Source of the DNA: Hedera helix
Taxonomy: Eukaryota; Streptophyta; Magnoliopsida; Apiales; Araliaceae
Reading direction: 5' to 3'
DNA: 64,000 bases
Assembly: GCA_947179155.2 (NCBI GenBank)
Contig: OX359276.1
Coordinates: forward strand, 47,300,953-47,364,952
Below are positions 37,577 through 49,878 of the stretch, piece after piece (position 1 is the first letter of the stretch; every line of letters begins with the position of its first letter). Position numbers and translations under genes: made by a program. Below the pieces are notes generated by a model that made no database searches, was not told the DNA's origin, and saw nothing but the letters and a program-made list of their open reading frames with translations.

Positions 37577-38079
37577 TATATATAACAAATACTTGAAGAG
37601 TGACTAGTTGGAATAATTTATACACCCAATAGTGGTAAATTATAAAGATTAGAATATATTCTCATGGCTATTATTATGTGAGAGATTTTGCAACTATATG
37701 CTAATTATTTTGCCCAAAGATGATTGTTTGTTGATGTTTGTAAAATCTTAAAGATTTGATTACTTTCACTAATTAAGTAAAAATTATTGTTATAAATTTT
37801 TTTGGCAGTCACCTTCATCAACAACATTATGATAATTATATAGGTTCAAAATTGTTCTAATTTAAAGAATTTAAAACTAATGATTGTATTATTACAGATT
37901 AGATGATTACCATAATCTAAAGATTTTATGCCTCATTAAATGCATAAATAAGGATACTTGTAAACTCTAATTATAACGTTTGACTAAAATTGTGAAAGTT
38001 ATGAATTATTTTAAAGATGATAAATTATTATCAAGACTTAAAGTTATGTTCTATAGGTATTGAACACTAAAGTCACAAC

Positions 38080-38420
38080 AAATATAATATGTTTAAAAAT
38101 CATACTAATCAAGTTGCTCAAGAGACTAATAAAAGATTAACCAATCTTACATTTAGTTGCTTAAAAGACTTATTTTAAGTAAAGTGAGATTTATTTCTTC
38201 TTTTAAAAGAGGATAACAAGAAAAATTGTCTAAAGTATAAAACTTGGTTAGCCAAATGTGTAGCATCAAGTATTGATTTTTTTGCTCTTGTTCATAAATC
38301 TAATCTAGCAAAAACACAACTTAATTACTTGTGATTAGATAATGGTGTGACGTGTCATGTTACTTTTACCATATAGAAATTCAAAGAAAAAAGTAAAAAC
38401 CAAAAAAAAAAGAATCAAAA
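38080..38420 (+). pseudogene. Ty1/copia gag-protease relic
   Basis: Frame-broken translation gives KKNCLKYKTWLAKC near 38222-38262, resembling the end of the gag zinc knuckle region. It is followed by a region reading LVHKSNLAKTQLNYL, a stop, then LDNGVTCHVT at about 38336-38365. The last matches the copia aspartic protease active site (LDSGATxHVT) with S to N and A to V changes. Order and spacing fit a copia polyprotein. No reverse transcriptase or LTR was found nearby, so this is a small decayed piece. Confidence 0.55.
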
Positions 38421-38429
38421 ACTCACGAT

Positions 38430-40640
38430 TGAAAGTAATAAAGAATCTAATAATGGACATCTGGGTCACAATTGGATGGATAGGAACTCTCATCTAACTT
38501 TGAATGTAGATCACTCCAATATATATATATATATAACATAGTAGTAAAAGTGTAGCTGTCTGATAATGGACATGCATGGCCAAAGATGTTATTGTTCCAT
38601 TTTTATATGTGATTTTTTTTTTACTTTTGCTAATTAAAAATGCTAATGGAGATGCATAATATGATCTCGTACAAGAATGGCTAAACATGAGTAATGAGAT
38701 ATGGAGTCGGAGACCCTAACTGTCTTAACTCTAACGTGCTTTACTATTCTGCATTAACTTGACATACTGCAAAATATTTACATATAATGCACTTAATTAT
38801 ATAATTTCTTTTTAAAAATTTATTAGTTGAGAATAAAAAAAATTCCACTCCCACAAAAAAGAGTCTTATTTTGTTTTTTTTAAAAATATTTACAAAAGAA
38901 AAGGGTTACTTTTTAGTAATAACTTATTAAAGTAGTAACTTATTTTTTTTAGAGTTGTACATGAAATAACAATATATTATTAATGATATTTTATAAATTT
39001 GACTCTTTTTGTGGGGCAAAAAGAGTAATAATTGTTGTTACCCTTAATTGGTTTTTGCCACATAAGACCTAGACATGTAACTAACTAAACTCTTAGAATG
39101 TTTGATCAATTGGTCATGGGCCCTACAGGCACACGTGGAAAGAGTTAGGTTGGACAAATGAACCACCCTTTGATAAGCATGATGGGCTCCTATAAAAAAT
39201 GGCTAAGTAAATGAATTGGATTTAAGGAATTATTAATATAAACTAATATGATAAAACTCTTAAAACCTGAGATTGATACTCCATCCCCAAGACACATGTA
39301 TATGGGACACTCCTTCATAGGTGATGGAGTGACACGAATCCATGGGTTCTTCATGGGTGTAGGCAGAAGCTCGTCTCGAAAAACATTAAACTTAGACAAT
39401 ATTCCCTAACAAGAAATTTAAGAAACCGACACCTGAATGAGGCAAAGCCCACCCCAAGGAAATGAACAAGGTTAAATGGCCTCTTATTATTCCTCATGAA
39501 TTTGTTTAAGGGCCCATTCATGAGGGACTTATTGGTTCTAGAGCGACTTGAGGGTGGGGGGATAAGGGGAGGGGGAGGGGAAGGGGGAGTATTCACCTTA
39601 AGCTGAACCTTGGCCATGTCCTAAGCATCAAGCCACTAAGCCAATTTGGGCTAAAGGTGGAGGCAATGGGCTAACTTGGTGACTAGGAAGGGAATAGTGG
39701 CTTTGGGCCTTGCATGAGCTCTTTTTAGGGCGACCTACTTTCTCTAAGAAGGAAGGTATGAAGCATCCTAGGGCACAAAATGAATGGAGAGCAAGTTCTA
39801 AACGTGTAGGATGTAAGGACACACCTGAAAGACACTAAATGAAGAAAGACGGAAGATTAATGCTGACATATGAAATAATGGGAAGTGTCATTTCCCCAAC
39901 CGAGGTAGAGTGATCTCTAAACTTGTCCCATATACTCATATACTTGAGGGCTTATTAGAGAGAAAGAAATCCTAAGGGTAAATATTAATAGATATTTTAG
40001 TGAATGGTCACAAAATATTTAATCTTATATAAGAGAAAATCTAAGGGGGCCCATCCTAGATACAGAATGGGGCCCCATAGGGCAGAGGCATGTAACATAA
40101 TAACATGTGATGAATTAGAGCAAAGGGGTTGGCTAGGAAAGAGACACAACAACAATGAAGAGAGTAAGGATGCTAGGGGAGAGAATGACTTAGTTACTCT
40201 TCATTCACCACTAACCTTGATCATCCTCTATAGAAAGATAAAGAGATTGAGAGAAAGATTAGAAAGAGATTGAGAGAAAGATTAGAAAGGGAGAAAGACA
40301 AAAGAACTCAAGATAACCCGTCAAGATCAACAACCATGAACCCTCTGATCCCCATATCCTTTCTTCCATGTGATTTGTATTGCTGTCTCAGGTCATATTT
40401 TTGGGATGAGCCACTTCCTAGTCAAGTAACCAACCAGTGAATTTATCCGATAATAATTATTTATAAGCATGCAACTTTTTGATAAGTTTTATTTTCCCTT
40501 CTTGATTTATTTTTTTTAATTCTACTCTACACATATCCATTCCCCTAAGTCAATCTTTCCCCCTAAAGTCATAACTGAGTCTAACCACAACCTGTTCTAT
40601 CACCAATATTTTGACCTATATCGTTGACCCATATTAACCG
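38430..40640. other. Non-coding interval, possible old retroelement from 39100
   Basis: From 38430 to 39060 AT-rich with no gene. From about 39100 to 40480 composition is more balanced and purine-rich, with tandem GAGAGAAAGATTAGAAAG near 40247-40290 and fragments of open frame on both strands without recognisable domains. This composition shift suggests an old retroelement or LTR, but I could not identify terminal repeats or a polyprotein motif. Confidence 0.3.
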
Positions 40641-40649
40641 CAAACACTA

Positions 40650-40997
40650 GGGCTATGTTTGTTTGTAAAATGTATACTTGGGATTGGACTATTTGTATTA
40701 ATTTAAAGCTATTTTCGATTTTTTTTATCCCATAATGAGGGATTAATAGTCCTTTAAATAGTCCTTGGACTATTTTTTATCATTCTTAAGCCTATTTATG
40801 AGAGATTATATAATCCCATGATGAATTTGGGATTAATAGTCCCTCACATTTTAAGCTATTAAATGACTTTATGGGACTAATATTTCAACATGAAGGGATT
40901 AATAATCCCTCATCATGGGATAAAAAAGTCAAAAATAGTTTTAAATTAATACAAATAGTCCTATCCTAAGTATATATTTTGTAAACAAACATAGCCC
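40650..40997. mobile_element. Inverted-repeat MITE, 348 bp
   Basis: Starts GGGCTATGTTTGTTTGTAAA and ends AACAAACATAGCCC. Inversion continues inward: GACTATTTGTATTAATTTAA against TTAAATTAATACAAATAGTC, and TTATCCCATAATGAGGGATTAAT against ATTAATAATCCCTCATCATGGG. The arms together cover almost the whole element, so it can fold into one long hairpin. No clear target duplication (CTA on the left, AGG on the right). hAT-like by terminal sequence. Confidence 0.75.
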
Positions 40998-41453
40998 AGG
41001 TAATAACACCTCACGTCTATTGAGGCCTTAAAAATCACCCTAACAATGACTATTGAGCTTCTTCGCTTTTCTTGAAAAGTACGACTATTAAGCTATAGAG
41101 TCAATGGGAAGTGAAGTCAACCTAATATTGAAATATTTTTTCATATAAAAAAAACAAGAATTCAAAAAAGCGAAATTATTATAGCTAATAAACATGTTGC
41201 TTGTTATAAGCGGAAAAATCCCATGGACATTCGCCATTTGAAGGTGGCGTGGACTTTGGAGTACCACTCGAGTCCCTGGACGATTAGCTGACCGTTCGTA
41301 CGGCTGGAGAATGATTCAACGGTCAGCCATTAACCAACCTTCTCAAACTTTCCTTCTTGCATTATGAAGAAATTTTTGGATTGGAGGGAATCTTATCCAT
41401 ACGCAATTACTACCAATACTTGAGAAACCCAACTTTCAAATTCATTCGTGAAA

Positions 41454-42632
41454 ATGGAAGAATCTAATTCCTCCAAAGAACCCATTAAGAATTCTGTATC
41501 CGATTTCAGCTCCCTTAGCTCAGATCTAATAGAAGTTATCCTCTCTCTCCTCCCAATTCCCTTCATTATACGCGCCACCTCGGTCTGCAAGCTCTGGAAC
41601 TCTATCGCCACCTCCTCCACCTTCTCCTCCGCCGTCTCCACTGCCCAAAAGAAACCCTTGTTCTTCCTCTACGGCCAAAACAACATCTTCCCCCAAAACA
41701 ACCAGTTCTTTGCTTTCGACCCTGAATCCAATAAGTGGTTCAAGCTCCCCGTTTTCCAAGAACCCAATCATTCCTCTTTCATTGGCTGTAATGGATTCTT
41801 TTTCTCGATCACTGCTAAATTCAAATTCTCTCCGATTCTCTGTCGCGTAATGCACGAAACATGTTCGCTTAAATTCCCAAGGTTAAACCCGCTGGTGGGT
41901 GTGTTCTATAGTGGGTCCAAATTGCCTAGGTTCATTGTTGTAGGAGGCGTTAAGTTCATCGGTGGGTTAGTTGATATAGAGGATAGATTAGCTGTTGAGA
42001 TATATAATCCCAGTTTTGATTCTTGGGAGCTTTGTCCGCCTTTGCCTGCGGATTTTGGGCCTGGTAATTCGTCCCAGTCTTTATCATCAGCGTTGTTTAA
42101 TGATAAGTTTTATATTTTTGGGTTATATTCGGGTTTTATTTCTATGTTTGATTTGAATAAGTATGTTTGGAGTGAGGTTCAAACGCTTCGACCTCCTGGG
42201 ATTTTGTTTTCATTCTTGATTTCGTGTAGTGAGCAGCTTGTCTTGGCTGGATTGTGCAATGGTCCTCATGGGACGAGTTTTAATTTGTGGAGAATCAATG
42301 AGAACACGATGGAATTTAGTGAAGTGACGATTATGCCTCATGAATTGCTTTATTGTTTGTTTGATGGTGATGGGGATGATAGGTTTGCAAGCTTGAAATG
42401 TGTGGGGTTTGGTAATCTTGTATATGTGTTTAATGAAGAGCATCATTGGAATTATCCGGCTTGTGTTTGTGAGATTAGCAATGAATCTGGTAAATGTAGC
42501 TGGAGGAGGGTTCCGGATTTGCCAGTACCTCTAAATCACTTCCACAAGGTCATAACCTTTTGTTCAACTGTTTCACTTGATAACATTCTTCGCCTTGGAG
42601 AGGAGGAACTTGGTCCAGGGATTAATCGTTAA
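41454..42632 (+). CDS. F-box/kelch-repeat protein (At3g24760-like)
   Basis: Intronless, 392 residues from the first ATG, MEESNSSKEP. An F-box lies at about residues 16-57 (SLSSDLIEVILSLLPIPFII then RATSVCKLWNSI), the segment that binds SKP1 and places the protein in an SCF ubiquitin ligase. The remainder has kelch-like beta-propeller signatures: AFDPESNKWFKLP, IYNPSFDSWELCPPLP, FNDKFYIFG, MFDLNKYVWSEVQTLRPPG, ISNESGKCSWRRVPDLP. These motifs would form the substrate-binding surface. Length and domain order agree with the Arabidopsis F-box/kelch protein At3g24760 group. The target protein is unknown. No promoter element stands out; the 3' UTR begins at 42633. Confidence 0.9.
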   Translation: MEESNSSKEPIKNSVSDFSSLSSDLIEVILSLLPIPFIIRATSVCKLWNSIATSSTFSSAVSTAQKKPLFFLYGQNNIFPQNNQFFAFDPESNKWFKLPVFQEPNHSSFIGCNGFFFSITAKFKFSPILCRVMHETCSLKFPRLNPLVGVFYSGSKLPRFIVVGGVKFIGGLVDIEDRLAVEIYNPSFDSWELCPPLPADFGPGNSSQSLSSALFNDKFYIFGLYSGFISMFDLNKYVWSEVQTLRPPGILFSFLISCSEQLVLAGLCNGPHGTSFNLWRINENTMEFSEVTIMPHELLYCLFDGDGDDRFASLKCVGFGNLVYVFNEEHHWNYPACVCEISNESGKCSWRRVPDLPVPLNHFHKVITFCSTVSLDNILRLGEEELGPGINR

Positions 42633-43420
42633 CTTTTCTTCTTGGTATGATTCTCCCATCTTGTGAATTTTCTTTTAGTATGCATTGTTTAGTTATTGCA
42701 CCAGTTCAAATGTATTCCATCTAATTGCAGTGCATTGCTGATCGCAGTTGTTTCATCAGTTTTATTGAAATACTAAATTTTGTGAAGTAGTGAACTTCAT
42801 ATGAGAATGTGCCTTTATAAGATGCTGTTTATTTTGCTGTAATTATTGTATCGCTATATGTATTTCAGTATCATCTTCAGCCTATTCATTGTCAAAGTTG
42901 TTATTTAGACTTAATTCTGTAAAAAATAGAATATGTGGATTTTTGTGTAGCAAGTTCAGCTGAGAATGATTAGATCATAAGAAAGCAAAAAATCTATTAT
43001 CAACTAATGCGAGTAAGGTGTAAGAACATTTTCAGACCTTAATCTGAGTCGGAAACAGAAGTCTGTTCTTTACTGCATATTTTTCCTCACTAACATGAAC
43101 TTTCACATTCAATGAGTGGGATTACTAGGATACTGCACCAAAATTAAGCTTCTGTTGTGGACTTGATTGACTGCCACTTGCGTGTTAATTTCTGGCTTCT
43201 TTTACAGACTTTGAGAAGGCAATTAATAGTGAGTGTTTAGTTTTACTGGTGTTTGCACAAATGGAAAGCCATTGGGATGCATTCGACATATTGAGCCACC
43301 TTGCAATGGATAATTTATATTGAAATAGAATTAGCATAACAAGGTCTTTCTTCGGGGGAACATTTGTCTGCCAAGGTCATTTTGTGCCTGTTTCTCAATT
43401 CGTAATTAACTTGAAGTTTA

Positions 43421-43589
43421 AAGGAAAGAATAAGTATAAACACACAACAACTATACACTACATCAAACACTACATCTATCTACACCATTAAAAAGTGAGG
43501 CATGGCATTGAAATTCGTGTCATGCCCCACTTTTTAATAGTATAAATAGATGTAGTGTTTGGTTGTGTGTGTAGACTTATTCCTTTCCC
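43421..43589. mobile_element. MITE, ~169 bp, inverted ends
   Basis: Left end AAGGAAAGAATAAGTATAAA and right end GACTTATTCCTTTCC are inverted. CACTACATCAAACACTACAT pairs with ATGTAGTGTTTGG, and the core GTGAGGCATGGCATTGAAAT then TCGTGTCATGCCCCAC folds on itself. Related to 36291-36460. Confidence 0.75.
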
Positions 43590-44066
43590 TTTCTAATCTG
43601 TTTCCTAATTTTGATCATTAGTGAGTTGGCTTACTTCTGCCAGTTCAGTTCTTTCAATGAATTCATGTTGGCATTTTGCCTTCATAAAACATCCAATTTC
43701 TTGATGCATTTGAAGTAGTTCTTCAATAAACCTTATAGTGCATGGCCTTGAACAGGATGGCTGGTTGCAGGACTTGAAATATGACATTGGGGAAGATTTT
43801 TGCAATACAATATGAAGCATCTTTATGCACTTGGAGGTGGCCAGTTTTATCTTGCTCTGCTGGATGTTATGTTGTGTAATCATCGAATTCTACTTGAAAG
43901 TTCCTGCTTCCTTATAATAGCGGGGTAGAAATTGGCCTCGGAAAATAATTTTACCATGTCTATTGTGTCATCAATATTTGAAACATCAGTTGTTGTATTA
44001 TCCTTGTAAATTGATAGAGCCCCGTATCAACAGTTGCGCTCAATTACGATTATAAATATGGTCCTT

Positions 44067-44270
44067 CGTGTTGCTTTGAAGCACAATGCATTTCTCATTT
44101 CCTATTAACCTCTTAGATTGCCCGATAGGCAGCTATATATTATGATTATCATGTTAATCATTGAAATCGTGTTGCTTTGAAGCACAACACATTTCTCATT
44201 TCCTGTTTACCTCTTAGATTGCCTGATAGACATGCATATATTATGATTATCGTGTGAATCATCGAAATCA
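44067..44270. repeat. Tandem duplication, 101-bp unit
   Basis: CGTGTTGCTTTGAAGCACAA at 44067 recurs at 44168. The two copies are co-linear through TTTCTCATTTCCT, CCTCTTAGATTGCC and ATATTATGATTATC with a few substitutions. Confidence 0.85.
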
Positions 44271-44289
44271 TCTCGTATACAGACAAATA

Positions 44290-44396
44290 TACTTTAATAG
44301 TTTCTAGTGCAATTTAATGAAATTTGATTATAGATAATCTGGTACTTTAATAGTTTCTAGTGCAATTCATTAATGAAATTTGATTATAGATGATTT
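44290..44396. repeat. Tandem duplication, 53-bp unit
   Basis: TACTTTAATAGTTTCTAGTG at 44290 repeats at 44343; the second copy has a TCAT insertion before TAATGAAATTTGATTATAGA. Confidence 0.85.
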
Positions 44397-45894
44397 CTTG
44401 TTTGAGTTCTTACCACACACAATTCACAAAGATAACATGATGTGTATATTATTCTCATTCGTGTCCATATGATAACATTGTTAAGATTTTCAGCAATTAT
44501 CTCCTTTGAAGCCACTCAAACATAATTTATTATTATGAGTTTTATTATGGGTTTACTTGGTATTAACGTGCGTAATTTATGAAATATATTGCGTAGTTTG
44601 TGAAGCATTAATGTAGTCGGCTTATTGCACACCCCCTAGTTCCACTATCATTAAAATGTCATTCCGTTATTGAATTTTGTTACATGCAATTGTGCCAACA
44701 ACTATTACACACCCTATGTACTACGACATACTCCATACAGGGTAACGTATTCATTAATTACTCTGCATCTTTCATTACTCATGTAATTTTCTATGGATGG
44801 CCAAAAATATCCTAATTAACCATCTGACAAGTCATATAAAGGCCTCCAATCATTAAGCTTGGTTCGGTTTTATTGCATGTCCTTGTAGGCACATTTGCTC
44901 ACTCTTTGATTCTGATTCTCAAGTACATATCCCAAATTTTTAAGTGTCTTTGCAAAAAAGTGAGATACTCGAAAGAAAAATTCTGAAGCGATTGGGAATG
45001 ACGATTAGAAGTAGTGATTAGTCACTCTCGACAGTATAAAACTCTCTTATATTAATTGTTGATCTCACTGATTTTACACTCAACTTCACCGATATCAAAA
45101 ATTAAGAAAGAGTGAGACGACCGATCGCCGTTCTCGAATTTGAACCAAATCAAATTATTATATAAAAGTCCTTAAAATATTTTGAAATAATTGAAGAATT
45201 GAAGCATCAAAATGGAAGCATGTATTGGAAACGTTTGGCGATAAAAATTTAAAAAATATTAAGCAGGAAAAACATAAAATTAAGTGCACTACCATAGTGA
45301 ATGAAATTTACATTACAACTTTTAAAACTAAAATCAAGTGCATTTAATTTATTTAATTATATTACTATCAATTTAATTATATGATATTCCTATTACACAA
45401 AATATTACTTAGTAATATTTATACCGAAAAAGATTGTTTTATATCTAATATTCTTATCCACACAAAATTGTACTCAGCATTATTTCATTTCTCAAACTCA
45501 TAAAAAAGTTGAGTTGGCATTACATAGAAAACGATCCTTCTTTTTAAAGATTAACATGATGAATTAAATAAACCCGCATCACTTTTAATTTTATTAATAT
45601 ATCGAATTAACTTCAAAATATTAAAATATATATATTTTTAACTCATATTTGTATCTATTATTATTACATACACTTATCATAGATTTTTACTATCATTATA
45701 CCACTTGAACAGCCTCTTTAGATTTAATCCAATTTGAGTTTTAGTTTAAAATATTTGAAATTTAATAAAAAATATTTAGTCATTTAGAGCATCAATATTG
45801 CAAGAATATTAAATCATAATTATAATATTTTGACATAATTATTTCCTTCGTGCTTGTCACGTGCTATATACTCGCGTCTTTCTTCCTGCCTGGT

Positions 45895-46050
45895 GTTGCG
45901 GCTTTATAAATTCGGGCCTAATTTCCAGTTAAAATAAATAAAACCCACATCAAAATCATCTGAGGTTTATAGCTTCTTTCTCCTTCTGTGCATAAAGGGT
46001 TTTAGGGTTTTTCTCTCTCCATAAACACTCTCTCTCTAGGGCCAAAGACC
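45895..46050 (+). promoter_or_regulatory. Promoter and leader of the Alba gene, with telo-box
   Basis: TTTATAAA near 45902 is a likely TATA box. GGTTTTAGGGTTTTT at about 45998-46012 contains TTAGGGTTT, the reverse of the AAACCCTAA telo-box found in leaders and promoters of plant ribosomal and translation-related genes. A CTCTCTCTC pyrimidine patch follows just before the ATG. Function is inferred from motif and position. Confidence 0.5.
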
Positions 46051-49000
46051 ATGGATAGGTACCAGAAGGTCGAGAAACCAAAGCCAAATTTACCCATTAA
46101 CGAGAATGAGATCAGAATCACTTCACAGGGTTTGTTTCGGAACTACATCAGCTATGCCACTAATCTGCTTCAGGTATTCTCTCTCCCTTTTCTTATTCCG
46201 TTGATTAATGGTTGCATGTATGTTTATTCTTAATGGTTTTTGTCTGATTCCCCTAATAGTTTGCAGTACTAGTTTCATTTCTATCTTCTATAGCTTTTCT
46301 CTTTGTTGATGGTTTGTTTGTGATTGATTTATGGAGTAGTAGGTCGGGTTTCTCTGTAAGTTAATTGCCAAGTTTATACAATTTATAATGAATAAATGGA
46401 ATTAGTGGAATTTTTAGTTCTTTTTATAGTCTCTTTGGTGGTACTTGTGTACCTCTTTCATGCATTTCTGTTGATTAATACGATAAATTTGAAATGTAGC
46501 TTACATTGATCATATATATGTTTTCTACATTATATGTGCACTTTTTTTTCTTGATTCTTTTGAGTTGTTGTATAAGTAATATTGTAATTTTGTTTAGTTT
46601 TCAATGTTGATGTTTATATATAACAAACTGATTTATCCTATGGACAGTGTTTTTTTTTTATATTGTTGTAATATTGTTTTCTGCTCTAGAATAAAAGGGC
46701 TTACTATTGTGAATACTCTCTAGGATTATGTAAACAGTTGTTTTTAAGAGACCATCAACGTAGATATGTAATGTGATAATGTGTGTATTACTGCAGTCTT
46801 CAGACGGATTTCTTTTCTCTTTAAATTTTAGAATATTCCATGTCTTCTGCTTTGAAGATGTACTATTGTTGTGCTGGTATTTTAACTTTAAACATTAAAA
46901 TCTAGATTGCTAGTTTAAACTTTGGGCATCATAGGCAAGCATTACGAGGTACGAGGAGAATTTCATTTGGGGATAATTATTAAGTACAATAAAATTGGTG
47001 ACTTAGTATGCTACTACTCTGGTTGATTTTGTAGTGCTAGAGTTACATGTTAATTATGTTGATGCATTTCTGGCCTCTCAGTGTTGGAGCAATCACTTGC
47101 GAGCATGTCATACCGATTCATATCCTGTATGGCTTCATTGCTACAGACATTCACTAGTCACTAGTGCTCTAGTTGATTTGTATTGCTAGCATAATAGCAT
47201 TACATGATAATAACCTCAATGCATTTCAGCATTAGAGCAATTACTTGTTGAGCATGTCATGATAATTTGATACGTTTTTCCTAGTTGTGTTCTTGAAACT
47301 AAAAAAGGTTCATAATTTGAACTCGTTGGTGTCTCATGCCTGGGGTTGCCAAGGCGCACTTAGATCTGTTAGCATCTGATATATTGGTACTGTATTAAGT
47401 AATTTTTTGCTTCCTTCATGTCGTAGAACTATGCGAATATGATGTTCATTAACACTTAACTGCCTTCCTATGGAAACTAACAATCAACTGGCATGATTTC
47501 AAATTGTTAGACAGGGAGTTTAGGTATGAGTAGGATTAAACTCGGGGGAAACTAGGCAATTCTGGATCATTCTTGTTTATGAATTGGGAGTAACTTATTT
47601 TTAGATTTCAGGTGCTGCATGCCCGAAACACATTTTCCTAGTGATTTTTTTTGCTGACAGCTGCTCATCGAGCAGGATATTTGTAATCTATCCTGAGCTG
47701 GGACATGTAGAAAATTAGCCAGCTATATTCATGCGTCATATAAGTATTTACTTAATGTTAATCATTATCTTTGAATTAGAAAATTAGGTGGACATCTTGG
47801 CCTGCCCATTTATTATTGTTCTCAATATGCACCTTTGCAGTAGTTAAGTCATTGTCACTGCAGGACCAGGTTGGCAGCTTGATTTTCTGGCTCTCATTTG
47901 CCATAATAATCTTACCATAAGTTATTTCATTAAGTGCACTGCATGTGGAAATGTGCTCAAGTATCTTTTGATTTTATTTATCTTACTTCATCTTTTTTTT
48001 TTTTTTATCTCTAATACATTAAAATTGATTTCATCTTCTTCTTCTTCTTTTTTTTTATCTTTTAATATTCAGGAGAGACGTGGAAGGGAAATTGTTTTTA
48101 AAGCAATGGGACAAGCAATAAGCAAAACAGTAGCCATCACAGAGAATATAAAGGTTGGTTTGTCTGCAGAATTAGATGAATTTGTCGTTCTCTTTTGAAT
48201 CTCTCATGTGCTAAAAGTTGCTCATTCTACTTTTCTTGGAACAGAGAAGAATTCCTCGATTGCATCAAGATACTGCCATCAGTTCAGTAAGCATAGTCGA
48301 TGTATGGGAGCCCATTGAAGAGGGCCTTCTACCGTAAGTATCTTACCCGTCTCTACTTAGTTTTTACAAGTTTTCCATTAAATTTTCCTTTTTCAAAGAT
48401 GAGGTGAGGTCTCTGGTGTCTTAATTCCCTCCAAATATATGTATGGAAGCTATTTTTATCATTTTTGCACATTTATGTCAAATGCAGTGTGGAGACAAGT
48501 CGTCAAGTCTCAATGATTTCAATCACCTTGTCAACTAAGGAGTTAAACAAGAATTCTCCAGGGTAAAATTAAATTCAATCTTTATCTATGTTATAAATGG
48601 GGTTCTGGAAGCCAAGAAATGAGGCAAACTGATTGGTATTACTCTTTTTATGATTCTTACAAAAGTTGCATGATTCGGAAAATACGGAATATCCATGCTT
48701 GAAATTCTCTGCTTTTGCTTAGTTTCTAATTCCTTTATTTTTTGTGCCAACCCTCCCCCCCCCCCCTCTCCTCCCCCAACAATTATCTTTATACCCTTGG
48801 CCGTTTTATGGGTCCTTTGTCTCACCTAGTTATGGGTTTTTTGGCTTTAATTATTCCTAGGTACCAAGCTCCATCTTATGTGGAACAATCAAGGCCACGA
48901 CAGAATTATCAGCAACAGCAACCTCAGCAACAACCTAGACAAGCACACCCTGTTCACTATGTTGTCAATGAAGGTGATGTCAAGTTGTCACCAATAAGTT

Positions 49001-49878
49001 TTTGAGAGCAGAATCCATCATTGTTGTTTATTGTTGACACTGCATTATATATTGAAGCATGTTTTGCTTGATTTTAGATTCATATGGGCGGGGCCGGGGC
49101 CGGGCCCAGGGCCAGGGCCAGGGCCGTGGCCTTGGTAGAGGGAGAGGAAGGGGTTGGAGCAGGGGTGGATATGGAAACTATCAAGGAAATTATGAAGGAA
49201 ACTATCGAGGGAACTATCAAGGGAACTACCAAGGGAACTATCAAGGTAGTAGTTTTAACCCTTATATTTTGTCATCAAGACAACCTAGTTGATCTCTTTA
49301 TTATGACCACTCCAATGTTAATCTATATACATGATTTTCACTAAAATTTCTGGCAGAAAATGGTGGGTATTCAAACTGGAACCGAGGTGGTGGCCGTGGT
49401 GGAGGTTATGGGAATCGTGGTTAGTTTACTTTTCTTGAGAACTTATATACACTTTTTTGTGTGCAATTATTTTCCTGTATTCCTGGAATTTGTGTCAAAT
49501 TTTTAGGGTAACATTTGAATTCATTCCTCTTTTTTATTTGTAAGTGTCACCTAATCTAATATACTAGCTGAAAATAACTTATCAACACGCACACAGAAAG
49601 ACATACGTGTATATACATAGCTATAAATCTTCTTTGTTAATATTGCCTATGCTATAAACCTAATCTATATCTGCTTTAATGCTGATACTTCATATTCAAT
49701 TACACATACTTTTGCTTAAATGTTCACATGAATATTAGTACTGGTAATGACTCTGAGAGCCTTCTGTTTGACAGGCACTGGATATGGCAGAGGTAGGGGT
49801 GGAGGAGGGGGAAGAGGTTATGGTCGCAGTCATGCAAGGATGGGTGGTTACCCTAGGGATGGTGGCAACCAGGCGTAG
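46051..49878 (+). CDS. Alba-domain RNA/DNA-binding protein with RGG tail
   Basis: Eight exons: 46051-46173, 48073-48153, 48245-48333, 48488-48562, 48861-48973, 49078-49245, 49357-49419, 49775-49878; phases agree and give 271 residues. The Alba domain spans about residues 15-110 (NEIRITSQGLFRNYISYATN, FKAMGQAISKTVAITENIKR, then SISIVDVWEPIEEG-type segment, VSMISITLSTKELN). A glutamine-rich linker (QQQQPQQQPRQ) follows, then a C-terminal RGG/GYG region with five to six (N)YQGNY-type repeats and GGGRGGGYGNR. This layout is that of the long plant Alba proteins (At1g76010/At1g20220 class). Relatives bind RNA or R-loops and associate with mRNA granules; which applies here is not decided by sequence. 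Intron 1 (1.9 kb) contains a degenerate internal duplication. Confidence 0.92.
47017..47261. repeat. Diverged duplication in Alba intron 1
   Basis: CTCTGGTTGATTTTGTAGTG...TTGGAGCAATCACTTGCGAG then CATGTCAT (47017-47110) is echoed by CTCTAGTTGATTTGTATTGC...TTAGAGCAATTACTTGTTGA then GCATGTCAT (47168-47261), an old direct duplication with period about 151. Confidence 0.6.
48755..48766. repeat. Poly(C) tract
   Basis: Twelve consecutive C within a C/T-rich patch in an Alba intron. Confidence 0.85.

Larger units (their letters stand above)
42633..45890. other. Non-coding interval
   Basis: 3' flank of the F-box gene, then intergenic DNA with a MITE (43421-43589) and two tandem duplications (44067-44270 and 44290-44396). 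From 44400 to 45890 AT-rich sequence without recognised genes or repeats. The minus-strand frame at 43605-43883 has no conserved features. Confidence 0.4.

Noticed and set aside
39351..39822. Minus-strand open frames with proline-rich stretch
   Set aside because: The proline run comes from a purine-rich low-complexity patch (GGGGGAGGGG); no domain, no splice sites, no family resemblance.
40004..40273. Plus-strand 89-residue frame
   Set aside because: It ends in tandem GAGAAAGATTAGAAAG repeats and shows no recognisable protein motif; more likely part of an old repeat.
41448..41453. GTG at 41448 as start of the F-box protein
   Set aside because: The first ATG two codons downstream (41454) is the expected plant start.
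47953..48198. Plus-strand frame with a hydrophobic N-terminus
   Set aside because: It is Alba intron 1 reading into exon 2; the hydrophobic start is the polypyrimidine tract before the acceptor at 48072.
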